Shown here in pieces: positions 1 to 10,590 of a DNA stretch of 64,000 bases (position 1 is its first letter; each line of letters begins with the position of its first letter). The translations under genes were made by a program, and so were the position numbers. The notes below the pieces were generated by a model that did not search any database, was not told the origin of the DNA, and saw only the letters and a list, made by a program, of their open reading frames with translations. Source of the DNA: Ceratodon purpureus. Taxonomy: Eukaryota; Streptophyta; Bryopsida; Pseudoditrichales; Ditrichaceae. The stretch covers positions 1,473,544-1,537,543 of the forward strand of contig CM026426.1 in assembly GCA_014871385.1 (NCBI GenBank), read 5' to 3'.

Positions 1-80
1 TAAATTTAATCAACACAATAATCCTTTCACATCTATGAAGTCAATACTCTAGTTAGCAATGAAAGGAATTCACTATACTC

Positions 81-335
81 TAATTGGAAACATATTTACA
101 TAAATGTTATCATCATATTCTTAAAGTACATGTTAGTATCATAATTTATCTATTATATAATAAATTATGATAGTATACTAAGGTACTAATATATTCATTT
201 AGAATATCATATTTAATTAATGATTATAGTACGAGAACAATAATCTATATTCAGGTATATACAAATCTTAAAATGATATACAAATATATTCAAGTATGTA
301 TTATACGAAATACATTGTGTGTTTATAAAAAATTT
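81..335. repeat. AT-rich repeat, direct copy A
   Basis: This stretch closely matches 1126-1370 in the same orientation, including the shared words attggaaacatattta, tcttaaagtacatgttag and ctatattcaagtatat with small differences. A third, inverted copy lies at about 3360-3600. No coding potential is visible. It is probably part of a terminal or internal repeat of an AT-rich non-autonomous element. The 335-1126 interval between the copies is AT-rich and holds no gene I can support. Confidence 0.7.
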
Positions 336-1125
336 GTATATGTATACTGAATAATAATTCTATTCCAAAAAAATTCCATGCCATTTCAAAGATTTTGATA
401 ATTGAGAATTCATATACAAGCATGTACATAGATACTGCAATTTAAAAATTTGATTTTCATTACGGAATAATAATTTTAGTTATATCAGAATCACTGAATG
501 GTAATATTAATATTTGTAAGAATTGCGAGTTTAATATTATTGTCCCTTTTTTTATTTTATTTGTATGAACCTTATTTGGATTGTGAGGGGGTATAAACTA
601 ACTTTTTAAAAGAATTTACTTTAAAGACAGATAGTGCGCTTCAGTCTCCATATTGTTAATCCCATATGGTTTGGTAAACCTGCTCTTTCTTACCTTAAGA
701 AGAATTCACCATGATGGCTTCAATAACTCACATGGGATTGGAGAACCATGTCCCTTAATGTGTACTGTGAATGGGGTTGAGGTTGCCAACCCAATGTGAG
801 TTCCAATGAAAACTAAACAAGATAGGGAACTCGTTTTTTTAGGGTTCTGACGAAAAGTATTGGTTATATTTTACAATGCTTCAAAACATGCTTGCTTTGT
901 GTGAAGTTGGTATTGGTTTTTGATTATATTTGCATTCATATACATTTCTGAATCTACATTAGATTTTGATTTTTGAATTTTTTGAATTAACTAAATTTTA
1001 ATCAATTCAATAACGTTCTACCTAAACAAATGCTTCTTCCAATTTTGTAATAATAATTTGTAATTATTTGACTAAAGCATCAAATTTAAATACACTATTT
1101 GCAATGATAATGAATTTCATATCCT

Positions 1126-1690
1126 CAAATTGGAAACATATTTACCTAAATATAATCATCATATTCTTAAAGTACATGTTAGTATCATAATTTAATTATA
1201 ATATAATAATATAGTATAGTATACTAAGGTACTAATATATTCATTTACAATTTTATATTTAATTATTGATTATAAAACGAGAATAATAATCTATATTCAA
1301 GTATATACAAATCTAAAAATGATATACAAATATATTCAAGTATATATACAAAGTACATTGTTAAAAATAAAAGTATTAAATTATAGAATTCAATTCATTT
1401 ATTATGGCAAATTCTTTATATTTTTTAAAAGGTTTATGGTTCTTTATATTTATTCATGATAAGCAAATATTTAAACCATGGTATGCCTTCTATGATTGGC
1501 ATTAAAATACAAAAATCGTAATCAATTCATTAACGTTCTATCTTGACTAATATTCGTTCAATTTTATTACATTCTAATAAGAAAGTGGAATGTTTGCTTT
1601 ATTTGCATAATTTTAAAAAACAAAATTCATAATTCATGGATTCAAACGAAATTTACTACTACATTTATTAGATAGCATGGAAATATTAGA
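1126..1690. repeat. Left arm of a large AT-rich inverted repeat
   Basis: Read on the opposite strand, 3075-3600 reproduces this arm in the same order: the tcttaaagtacatgttag region, the intermittent atatacaa/aagtatat words, aaatatttaaaccatggtatgcctt, and attctaataagaaagtggaatgttt. The arms are diverged by substitutions and small indels but are clearly homologous over about 500 bp. They enclose about 1.4 kb holding the gene at 2261-2791. The interval 1691-2260 is less AT-rich and I see no gene in it. Confidence 0.75.
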
Positions 1691-2260
1691 ATACGAAATA
1701 TACAAATATAAAAGCATCAGATGAAACACTGGTTTTCGTCTAGAAGAACCCTGTTTTGAAGGCATTCCATTCCAAAAATAGTTTACAATCCACACGGGGA
1801 ACACCATCAGCAAAAGTTACCAAAAGATGAAAGTCATCTGTTTTTACATCTATGGTTTCCAAATATCGTATAATCTAACGGTCCTGCTAACTACTTCCTG
1901 AAGTCCCCATTCCATATCTGAGGTGATTAGCAGCAAAAAGTAAAATCGTAGAAGTATATCGAAGATGCCTGCAAGTTCAGGAGCAAAGAGAAAAACAGGA
2001 TCAGATGGTATGATGTTTAGGGTTTAAAACGGAAAAGTGCATGTCAAAAGCAAGGACTCATCCTCTTGACAATCACCACGAACTCAGCATCAGCCATTAA
2101 AATTCTGCGCAATACATACAGCAAACGCAATCTATTACTATGAAAACATCAAACTGAGAGCAAGGTTAAGGGTTCTGAGGAGATAACAATTCACCTACTC
2201 ACTCATGTGGTGGGCTCCGCAAATTCACGCTCTCCCCCTCATTTCCCTCAGCCATTAGAA

Positions 2261-2791
2261 TCAGACCTCCCCAGAGGTGAGGGGAAAATTGATGTTGGAA
2301 GCGGTCATAATCTCCACTTGCTCTAGAGTATGTGCAAGAGTCCAATCCCACTCCACACCAGGCTGCATTACGCATGCAATGTAGTTCCATGGAGGAATCT
2401 CTACGCCGCGACCACGGGCGCATTCCACCGCCATAAACCACGGACGAAGCTCCTCCACTCCTTGTGGCCAAACAACCGGCTCCCATTCATCCTCATTAGA
2501 ATCAGCCATAGAGGAGCCCTCGCCGGAGGTGAGGGGAAACTTAATGTTGGAAGCGTTCATAATCTCCAGTTGCTCTAGACCATGTGCAATAGTCCAATCC
2601 CACTCCACACCAAACTGCATTTGCCGTGCAATGAGGTTCCACAGGGGAATCTCTACGCCGCGACCACGGGCGCGTTCCACCGCCATAAACCACGGACGAA
2701 GCTCCTCCACTCCTTGTGGGGAAACAACCTCCTCCCACTCGTCTGGCGGGTAACTTGACACCCTAAAACCACCGCCCGACCTCGTCATCAT
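2261..2791 (-). CDS. Small protein with a tandemly duplicated unnamed domain
   Basis: The ORF has 176 codons with ATG at 2791 or 2788. The protein contains two copies of a domain of about 70 residues (roughly residues 17-88 and 101-173). Each copy has an acidic start (DEWE), a PQGVEELRPWFMAVE-like segment, a GRGVEIP turn, then a core with conserved Ala, Glu-Trp-x-Trp, Glu, Ser and Phe at fixed spacing. I do not recognise the domain. The same core occurs on the minus strand at 28366-28830 and 46008-46436, which strongly suggests these are real proteins. The two halves are also close relatives at DNA level, a recent internal duplication. The gene sits between AT-rich inverted repeats, as cargo of a transposable element would. 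There is no signal peptide or membrane segment. It is probably a small soluble protein of unknown function. Confidence 0.6.
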   Translation of the reverse strand: MMTRSGGGFRVSSYPPDEWEEVVSPQGVEELRPWFMAVERARGRGVEIPLWNLIARQMQFGVEWDWTIAHGLEQLEIMNASNIKFPLTSGEGSSMADSNEDEWEPVVWPQGVEELRPWFMAVECARGRGVEIPPWNYIACVMQPGVEWDWTLAHTLEQVEIMTASNINFPLTSGEV

Positions 2792-3074
2792 AGCAAATGA
2801 ACTACAAGTAGATGAAACAGAAGGAAAACTAAGAATGAAACAACTGTTTCGTCGCCCAAAGGAACTTATGCTTATGAAGCAGCATGGGCAGGAACCCGAA
2901 TGTTCCAGAGTAACGAAGGGGACTTTGACTAGACTCGGTAACGGGACTTTGACCGATGTGGGCTTTCGAAAGTCCGGATTTACTTAAATGTGTCATTTTA
3001 ATTTATTATTAAAGAATTGATTAATGGGATTGTATGCTTGAACAAGCATCTAGAGCCTTTCTAGATATCATATA
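2792..3074. other. Upstream region of the duplicated-domain gene
   Basis: This is the 5' flank of the minus-strand gene and the transition back to AT-rich DNA. I see no second gene and no clear TATA box that decides a start. Confidence 0.3.
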
Positions 3075-3600
3075 TTAATACTACAATTATAATTATGATC
3101 ATTGGTTTAATAGGTTTCATTTGAATCCATATTTTATGAGTTTTGTTTTATAAAATGAATGAACCAAACATTCCACTTTCTTATTAGAATGTAATAAAAT
3201 TGTACAAATATAAGTCAAGGTAGAACATTAATGAATTGATTAAGGTTTATGTAATTTCCATGCCAATCATACAAGGCATACCATGGTTTAAATATTTGCT
3301 TCTCATGATTAAATATAAAAAATTCAATCTTCTAAAAAACGTATATAATTTGCCATGATAAATGAATTGAATTCTATAATCTAATTCTATTATTTTTAAC
3401 AATGTATTTCGTATATACTTGAATATACTTGTATATCATTTTAAGATTTGTATATATTAGAATATAGTTTATTATTTTCGTACTATTCTTAATTGGACAT
3501 TAAATTGGTAATGAATATATTAGTACCTACTTGTAAATGAATATATAATTATATTATACATATCATAATACTAACATGTATATTAAAAATATACATGTTA
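3075..3600. repeat. Right arm of the AT-rich inverted repeat
   Basis: This is the inverted counterpart of 1126-1690. From its right end inward, on the opposite strand, it gives the acatgttagtat, tactaatatattcatt, aagtatatacgaaatacattgtt and aaatatttaaaccatggtatgcctt words of the left arm in order. Its last part also matches copy A at 81-335. AT-rich DNA without a gene continues to about 4002. Confidence 0.75.
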
Positions 3601-4002
3601 AGATGTAGAGTTCCAGAAACGAAAGAACAAATCTACACCATTCACGGCGTAAAGAACACATTATGAAATAAATAGAGACATAAATAAAAGTACATGAATA
3701 TATATACATGATAATTATATCTGACTAAATATGTAGAATAAATAAATAATTCTAGATTTAAAAATATATCTACCAAGGTCTATCAAGAACTATTCATGAA
3801 CTCACATATAATGATTTGATTTCATATATCATATATAATAATGAAATTGAGCAAAAATACATATTTAATACATGGAGGTATGAATATTTGCAACGATATA
3901 CTTCCCTGTATGAACCTTATTCACGAAATTCAAATAGGTTCAAACAATTTTCAATTTAATTTTATTCCATATACGAGATATTTAATGTCCCTAGAAATGC
4001 CT

Positions 4003-4088
4003 TAACCCTATACCCTAAACCCTTAACCCTGGACCTAAGACCCTAAACCCTTAACCCTGAACCCTATACCCTAAACCCTCAACCCTGA
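4003..4088. repeat. Degenerate interstitial telomere-like repeats
   Basis: The stretch is a run of imperfect seven-base units around ccctaaa/ccctgaa/ccctata, for example ccctaaacccttaaccct. This is the plant (Arabidopsis-type) telomere unit read on the C-rich strand, with many variants. It is internal and short (about 85 bp), so it is an interstitial telomeric relic rather than a chromosome end. No gene is supported in 4089-4680. Confidence 0.7.
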
Positions 4089-4680
4089 TAGAGGAGGAAA
4101 AGTTTGCGGCCAAAAGTCAACACTCTGTCTGGCGCTATAGGGACTTCCAACCCATCCCATTTGATTTAATGCACCAAATATTTCGCATCTGCATCTATCT
4201 AAAGGGCCGAGAAGTATGGAAAGTGGTAATTCCCGCGCTTTCTCACACCCCGAAATGTGGAGGGACGAATGGTCATGCATGATTCCCGCCTATTTTCAAA
4301 ACTCAAGCGGCATGAAAACGGTCACACGTTAGAGAATGACCTCTAGAATCGTCCCCGCTCGAAGTCTTTTCTCTACTCACTTGCTTCTCTCGCATGTAGG
4401 AGCTCTCGGCGCTCACTTGGAGGTGGTTGTTTTCTGGGCGGAAGCTGTATTGCGTCGTTTCTCTTGTACGTCTTCTCTTTAGTTTTCTCCGATCATCAGT
4501 ACATCTCATTGATTTCTCGTTGTTGTATGCTTGCGATTGTTTCAATTCATAATGTATTAGCAGTGTCTCACTTACTACTTGGAAACGATTGAGAGCGGAT
4601 ACCGTAAGCGTACTCTAAGTCTGAGACTCCGAATTCCGACGATGTAAGCACCTATTAAAGCGCCGCTTTTTGCGGACCGC

Positions 4681-4894
4681 AGTTTAGCTCGAGTCGAGCT
4701 AAACTGGTGCATTTAAAGGGCATCATGAGTTTAGCTCGAGTCGAGCTAAACTTCTGCATCCAAAGGGCAGCAGCAGTTTAGCTCGAGTCGAGCTAAAATT
4801 CTGCATCTAAAAGGCAGCAGCAGTTTAGCTCGACTCGAGCTAAACTCCTGCTTCCCATAGTCGAGGAACAGTTTAGCTCCAGTCGAGCTAAACT
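4681..4894. repeat. 47-bp tandem array, each unit holding a 25-bp palindrome
   Basis: Five palindromes start at 4681, 4728, 4775, 4822 and 4870, so the period is 47 bp (48 at the last step). Each has arms agtttagctcga and tcgagctaaact around a single central base, with one or two substitutions in units 3 to 5. The spacers are related (ctgcat, aaagggcag, cagc) rather than unique. The array ends about 90 bp before the first open frame of the DUF7869-like gene. Related, looser palindromes lie at 7955-8720 and 17299-18150, so the motif belongs to a transposable element, most likely as a binding site for its own protein. Confidence 0.9.
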
Positions 4895-4987
4895 GCGCCT
4901 GGGATAAGTTCTCAAATTTAAAGATGAATTCTCTTCAAGGAGTATAATATGTTCTAATAAAATTGGATCTGTTACATTCCAGGTACA

Positions 4988-5338
4988 ATGGATTATGTCT
5001 CAGATGACGAGGTACCGGTTGAAGCGCCCGTAAACCCAGACCTTCCAGAGTTTGTGGTTGTACCCTCAAGACAATGGCAGAACAAGACTGTAACAATATA
5101 CAGTGACGACTATCCCGTTAGCAGAGGGTTTGATCCGGAACCCACGGTCCAGCTTGGTATCTGACACGGTTGGTCCCCTTGGTGATTCCGTTGTCGTCGT
5201 CCAAGTATCACGTTCGTTTGTCAAAGAAGAGTCAGAGGATGATTGGAGGTACTCCTTCAAAACGTGGCCTATCAGCCACGTCTATCTGGATGGAGTTTGC
5301 CTAGAGCACCATAGTCAACGTGATGTGTATAACCGTTG
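4988..5338 (+). pseudogene. Probable N-terminal part of the DUF7869-element protein, frameshifted
   Basis: An ATG at 4988, just after an attccag that could be a splice acceptor, opens 58 codons beginning MDYVSDDEVPVEAPVNPDLP and ending at TGA 5162. From about 5160 the frame starting at 5103 carries on with plausible protein sequence (VGPLGDSVVVVQV..) to a stop at 5337. One frameshift near 5160 would join the two. The start resembles that of the small gene at 16983 (MDY..DE.V...PVN..P). The region 5340-5615 has no clear frame. Whether this belongs to the same protein as 5616-7824 is inferred from position only. Confidence 0.4.
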
Positions 5339-5615
5339 AGTTGCGGAGCGTAACCGATCCCTGGGAGATCGTACCTGATCGTATGATAACTCCTCTAGGA
5401 ATACCCCCCCGTCTATATCACGTCACGCTGAGTTTCTGATGACCCAGCCATCTTTCAACTCTGTAGCGGCAAACACGTGCTGCGCTCACCTATGCGTCCA
5501 TCACTATCCCAGAGATATAATCTCTACTCTGCGATCGCATATGTACGACAAGACCACCGTGCAGTTCCGAAACCATACAAAAATCGACGTGCATAGATAG
5601 ATTCACAAGAATTCA

Positions 5616-7824
5616 ATGGGGCGGAGTGTAGTGACTCTACAGGGCATAAATGTTTGCCCCTTCGCGTGGATGAAGATCATGGGAGTGAGCTCTAGTACAT
5701 TTTATAGAAATGCTAAGTATGGTGCTATTGGTTTTGAAGCTCAATTTCATGGTAACACTGGTTTACGTAAACCTAGAAATCTCAGAGTTGTAGCAACTGC
5801 CATCCTAGGGGCCATCCTTGACAGGCATGCCGACCACATGCCCCACGAGAGTCGTGTCCTGCCCATAGGGGAGACAGCTATTGCTAAAGTTCTACCTTCC
5901 AGTTTCAAATGGAAGGAACAGATTCTGATCCTCGATGAACATCTAGCGGACTGTGGATTGCCTCCTATGTCCACTTTTAACTTGAGCAAGATCAGGAGGC
6001 TTAGCTATCCAGAATATTACGCCAAACGAGCAGGAGACACCTTTGCTCGTTGCTCGAAATGTGATGAGTTCCAGTCCCAAAAGAAGTTGACCTCAATAGG
6101 CACTCAAGCGTCTCTGTTATGGTCTAGGAAAATGAGGCTGCACAATGACTCGGCAATGGCGCATAGGGACTTGTATTACGTAAATCGATTCAGGTTGAAG
6201 GCTACTCCTCATGAAGTTCTTACAATTATGCATGACAAAATGGACCACTCCAAGACATCGTCGCCGGCCTTATCCCACAAGATCAAACACTTAGATGGTC
6301 TCATAAAGCTTCCTCTTGCTTTCACGGGAATGCTTGCTCATGCGCATGTGGATCAGCGTTATGCCCATTATGGCCTTGACATTTACTCACACGACCCTAA
6401 TTACACGGTTGGATCGTTTGCAAAGGCTCCTTCGGGATCTTGAGTCACCTCCTAAATCCACCTCCATGGAACTCTTTCAAGAAAATCCTTCTCATCCATT
6501 GTATGCCACGCTTTTGCATGGTTTAGAGATGTGTCTGGATCCTGTTGGCCCTCTTCTTGAGGTTCCTGTTGCTGCAAAACCCTTGCCTCCCATTCTAAAC
6601 GTCCAAATGGATAACGCTGTCAGCGATAACAAGAATAGATTTGTTTTTTCATTCTGGTCCCTATCAGTCGCGAAGCGGGTGTTTCGCTAAGTGTACGTGA
6701 ACTTCATGCTGGTCGGCCATACTCATGACGATATTAATGCCCTTTTCGGACGATGGAGCATGGCTTTGTGGAGGGAGGACTTCCCCGCAGTTCCTCTCCT
6801 CATGAAGTCCTTCATGAAAAATGAAGCTGTACCAACAATTCCGCATCTGATTCACGAGGTCCTAGATTTCAAGAAATTCATCGCGGAGTGGATGCTTGAT
6901 GGCGACGACATGTTAATGGGTCACACTAAAGCTCATCAATTCAAGTTCTATGTAGATTCTTCAGGATGCCCAGTCATGAAATATAAAATCTTCTGTCACG
7001 ACAACGACTGGCTTCCAAAAGGAGATGGATGTGGCATCAAATTGTGGAAGGAGGATTTAGAAGGTCGATCTTTATGGCCCCGTGGTGTTCTTGGTGCCAT
7101 GGCGCCTCGCGAGATGCGGCACCTGCCTGATGTGATTAAGGGCTTGTCGGGTTTTGTAGATCATTGGGAGAGGCTATCTTCAGATTCAGTCCAGTCCAGA
7201 AGAATCTATGAGCCACTCTCATACTATTGGAACGATGTTAAAGAGGCTCTTTCCATCCCCTTTGATGCTGTCCCCGCTTTGGAGCAGGGTTTTTGGCCAT
7301 CCACGGGGCTCGCTCACTCCGTCGAAGACGAGTTTCAGGAAGATGGAACTTTGCGCGAGGAGTTCGCAGAGGATGATCACTTTGTTGGTCACAAACGAGA
7401 TCGCCCAAGACCGTCATTCCGTGTTGCGCGAGACCTTTTTGGAGTGTACTTCTTAGCGCTACGACCCTGCGATGAAGACGATCGTCCTTTCTGGCTTGCG
7501 AGGGCTTTGACTGACCCTAATTCGAACCCTGACCTCCCGAACACGATCCAAGTAGAGTTCTACCGCCCAATTTCCCGAGATGAAAATGTTTTGAAATTCT
7601 ATACCGGCTGGGATGTGGATGGGAGACTTCGTTGGACAGTTGAGAAGGATGTACCCGAGTCGTGGCAGAGTACTGATGCAGTCATAACAGCTTGGAAATC
7701 CAAAGTTAAAAAAAATGTCAACGAGCGGGGCGTTGGCAAGGATCCAACGCTAAAGATCCCACTGAAACAACTGGACATTATAAAGGCCTCCTTGGAGAGA
7801 TTTGTGTCTCCGGATTTTGAATAA
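5616..7824 (+). pseudogene. DUF7869-like transposon protein, broken
   Basis: Three open segments make up one protein: 5616-6443, an overlapping frame from about 6316, and 6691-7824. The first segment has HGN..KPRNL, ILDRHADHMPHESRVLP and a C-x2-C pair (RCSKCDEF), the layout seen upstream of DUF7869. The next carries VQMDNAVSDNKNR and, after a stop, VGHTHDDINALFGRWS, which matches the D-N..NKN and GHTH-x-D motifs of DUF7869, thought to have an RNase H-like fold. Lesions seen are a frameshift between about 6400 and 6440 and an in-frame TAA at 6688-6690 between the two motifs. The C-terminal 377 codons are intact. The gene is flanked by palindromic repeats on both sides, so it is probably the main protein of that element. 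Family assignment is from motif memory and needs a profile search. Confidence 0.65.
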
Positions 7825-7954
7825 ACATGTAGCTTTGAAGTTGGTGGTCTTGAAGTTCTGAATTTAGTCAGATCGCTTATATTCGTTTGAAGACGACTGA
7901 ACTGAATTTCGTTCGTCCCTTCATCCAACATTATGTTTTCTAGACAAAGGTAGA

Positions 7955-8720
7955 TGTTTAGCTCGAGTCGACCTAATCAGTTATAGCGTATTAGTTCTAG
8001 CCTATCTATGTTTTGAATACTAGCTAATTACATATATTTAATTGGAGGGAACACTACTTAAGTGTTTCAGTCCATTCCTTATGTATCATGTGTACCACAT
8101 TATAGGCCGCAGTTTAGGTCGAGGCGACCTAAACTGCATTTGGCATTGAAGTTCGTACTTTACAAGTGCGGGATACCAACAGGTCACCTATAGTTCTTCG
8201 TGTAGATTTTTACTTAGTACCCTAAAGCGTTGATTCTATATCATATGTACTGCTCATACCAGCCATTTAGGTCGAGGCGACCTAAACGACATCTAGCGTT
8301 GAAGTTCCTAGTTTGGATTTCTTAAGTAGAGCCGATACCATACATTTGTTGGTATGGGACTATACTGAAGTCCGTATGTTCTTTGATTGCATATCATACT
8401 GTGGAAACTGTAGGCAGCTATGTTGGTCAAACAACTTGATTGTTTGTACAGGTCTGAAAGAGCCTGTCACGGATTCAACATTTAAGGAGTGTCGACCTAA
8501 TTTGTATTTCCACACATATATATAATATAAGATTTCCCAGCATATCCGTTGTGTCCATTTCTTGTTATTTGTTTGATGTTCATTTAGGGTGGTTCGACCT
8601 ACCTTGTATTTTTTCAAATATTTCTAGTAAACCACTACGTTCTTTCATTTCCCATTAGTACTATGCTTATAAGCTTTTCCTTGCCAAGTATGGGACCATT
8701 GTGCCCATTTTAACTCGACG
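7955..8720. repeat. Dispersed palindromes at the 3' side of the DUF7869 gene
   Basis: Palindromic sites of the TTTAGGTCGA..CGACCTAAA type occur at about 7955-7976 (one arm altered), 8111-8135 (arms agtttaggtcg and cgacctaaact) and 8265-8287. Decayed half-sites follow near 8488, 8583 and 8710. The 5' array at 4681 uses AGCT in the arm where these use GGTC/GACC, so left and right versions differ consistently. The intervening DNA is AT-rich without a supported gene. Confidence 0.8.
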
Positions 8721-8751
8721 TGACCTAATGCATTATTTTGGAAGATGATAA

Positions 8752-8780
8752 ATCTCCCAAAATAACGAATATGGTGTTAT
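8752..8780. repeat. Shared end sequence, copy 1
   Basis: The words ctcccaaaataacgaata and tggtgtta here recur at about 18281-18307, in both cases just after a run of palindromes. It may be the 3' terminus of the palindrome-bearing element family. No matching inverted copy was found near 4.0-4.7 kb by eye. Confidence 0.55.
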
Positions 8781-9292
8781 AGGAAAATGATTATTGGTAA
8801 AGGGGGGCATTAGAGAACAATTCGGCTCTAGAAGAGGCCCTTTGCGGGCTGGTTTGCTCACAGCAATAGGACAGTGCCCCGTCCAAATTCTCTCGTGCTG
8901 CCATCATTACCGCTTGTAATTACATGGCTTGATGTCTCAGCAGTTTAGTGGGTTGGACATGTGAGGACTCCTCGAGGCGCAATCTACCTGGCCGAGTGTA
9001 TATAGATCAATGAAGTGCAAGCCTGGACGGTTGTGAATAGAGTAATCCCATGTATTGGCACCACAGTACCGTGATGGAAACTCACACTCTTAGAGATGTA
9101 CCTCGCGTGTGCGAGACCACAGTATCTTATTCCCTGCAGCTCAATATTTTATGCTGCGGGTGTACCAAAAGACTTGGTGCTGGTAGCGGGAAGAATGACT
9201 AGTCAGCGCGGTAAGGTAGATGACTCAGGAATATGGCAGTATATAGTCAGCTTCAATGGGTGAGGTGAAGTCATTTGGCATCATAGTGACCA
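8781..9292. other. No gene seen
   Basis: The base composition is more balanced than in the flanks, but every frame is interrupted. It may be the eroded 5' part of the coding region that becomes readable at 9293. Confidence 0.3.
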
Positions 9293-9676
9293 TTGAGTTG
9301 GCAGGTGGTTTGCTGCAGCAATAGGGTGCGGACAGGCGAGTTGTCATTGCAATCCAAGGCTACGTTGCAACGACCACGAGCGGAGGTGCAGGCCGCTGTA
9401 TTGATCAATGATCCAGACTCTGCTAACAAGTGGATACCACTGCGTGTGGAGATTGGTAGTTGGGTGGCTTTGCAGTCGTCAACTACCGGTCCTTGGTCTA
9501 GAAATGCCCTGAAGTATGGTCGAGATAACAATGCTGGAGCATGGAAGGCACAGATTGTTAAGTTCGAGTGGTTGTCCAAAGATGTTCGTGGTCGTATGGT
9601 TATGCACTTCGATTCTGTTATGGTGCGTCACGGTTACCAGCAGCGGGAGCTTATACTGCTTGATCCTGTCGTTTAG
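9293..9676 (+). pseudogene. Unrecognised coding remnant
   Basis: The open frame of 127 codons has no ATG at its start. It contains protein-like sequence (INDPDSANKWIPLRVEIG, AQIVKFEWLSKDVRGRMVMHF) and ends LILLDPVV then TAG. I do not recognise it. It lies on the same strand as the DUF7869 gene and is followed by another open stretch in a different frame, so both may be pieces of one decayed gene of the palindrome-bearing element. Confidence 0.35.
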
Positions 9677-9822
9677 GGCACAGAGCCGCGTGCGTGTAAC
9701 TACCTCTACTCTTCGTATTGGGTCCCTAGCATCTAGGTGCCCTCAGCATCTATACTCGATATTATACTTGTACTGCATCACAAGATGGCAAAGCGTCCAG
9801 GAATGGCCGATTCTACAAAGCT

Positions 9823-10590
9823 TTGATGGAGGACGGAACATTCTATCTTCGAGTTGTCTATGTTCCAAGCTCAAGTAGAGAGCTGTATGGTAGCTTGGAG
9901 GCCATCCCGCTTCCTGAGCTTATGGACCCGCAATGGCCCCTTCCTGACATGCACAGTTCAAAAGCATTTCGTAGGAAGTTGGCCATCGATATTGCTTCAG
10001 CGATGAAGGGGGCGGCTGGTAGCAGCAGTGCTCATGTCTAGTTGTTCATTCCGATCCATCTCATGGCAGATCTATATGCGTGCGCTGATAGTATTAGACG
10101 CACTACGACAATGTATATCTTCAGCTCTCCCTCTGCCGAATTGTTTGCCAGCCTGATGATTGCCGGGTGGGACGAGAAGTATGAGGCGGGGCAAGACGTC
10201 ATCAAGTGTGTAGTTAGCCATGCCAGCATTGGGTTCCGCTATCACGTCGGGCGTCAGACATTGTATACTAATTTCTAGTATGTCCGCCACAGAGCTGCGG
10301 AGGGACAGACTTGGGTTGCAATTGATCAAGTAGGGATTGTGGAAATGATGCATGTAACCGTCGTGTTTGCCAGACAAGAACTGCCAACGATTGAGGTGGG
10401 ACGGTCATGGTCTGTATCACACCTCCGCGATGAGATTTCTATTCTCTTGCCAAGAGACACAATTCCGGAAGAGTACGACCTAGTGATTGAGCGACCTGGG
10501 CATCGAGACTGCAAGGTACGCAACGATTTCGGACAATTGTGTTTGTTGTCAATGATGCCGTCGTCTGCGTTTGTTGCTTGCAAAATTTGA
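9823..10590 (+). pseudogene. Unrecognised coding remnant with in-frame stops
   Basis: One frame runs about 255 codons with only two internal stops (TAG near 10039 and 10276) before TGA at 10588. This is far more open than chance. Segments read as protein: LRVVYVPSSSRELYGSLEAI, MIAGWDEKYEAGQDVIK, and a stretch near 10339-10530 alternating hydrophobic strands with PTIEVGRSWSVSHLRDEI. That last part faintly recalls a ubiquitin-like beta-grasp, but this is only an impression. Function unknown. The region 10593-11446 holds no supported gene; a short inverted repeat (tttgataccct and agggtatcaaa) lies near 11141 and 11187. Confidence 0.35.

Noticed and set aside
4303..4545. 80-codon minus-strand ORF
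   Set aside because: Composition and lack of context give no support; it overlaps the likely leader of the palindrome-bearing element.
4681..4894. CRISPR-like array of short palindromes
   Set aside because: The spacers are copies of each other rather than unique, and the DNA is eukaryotic. It is an ordinary tandem repeat of a palindromic unit.
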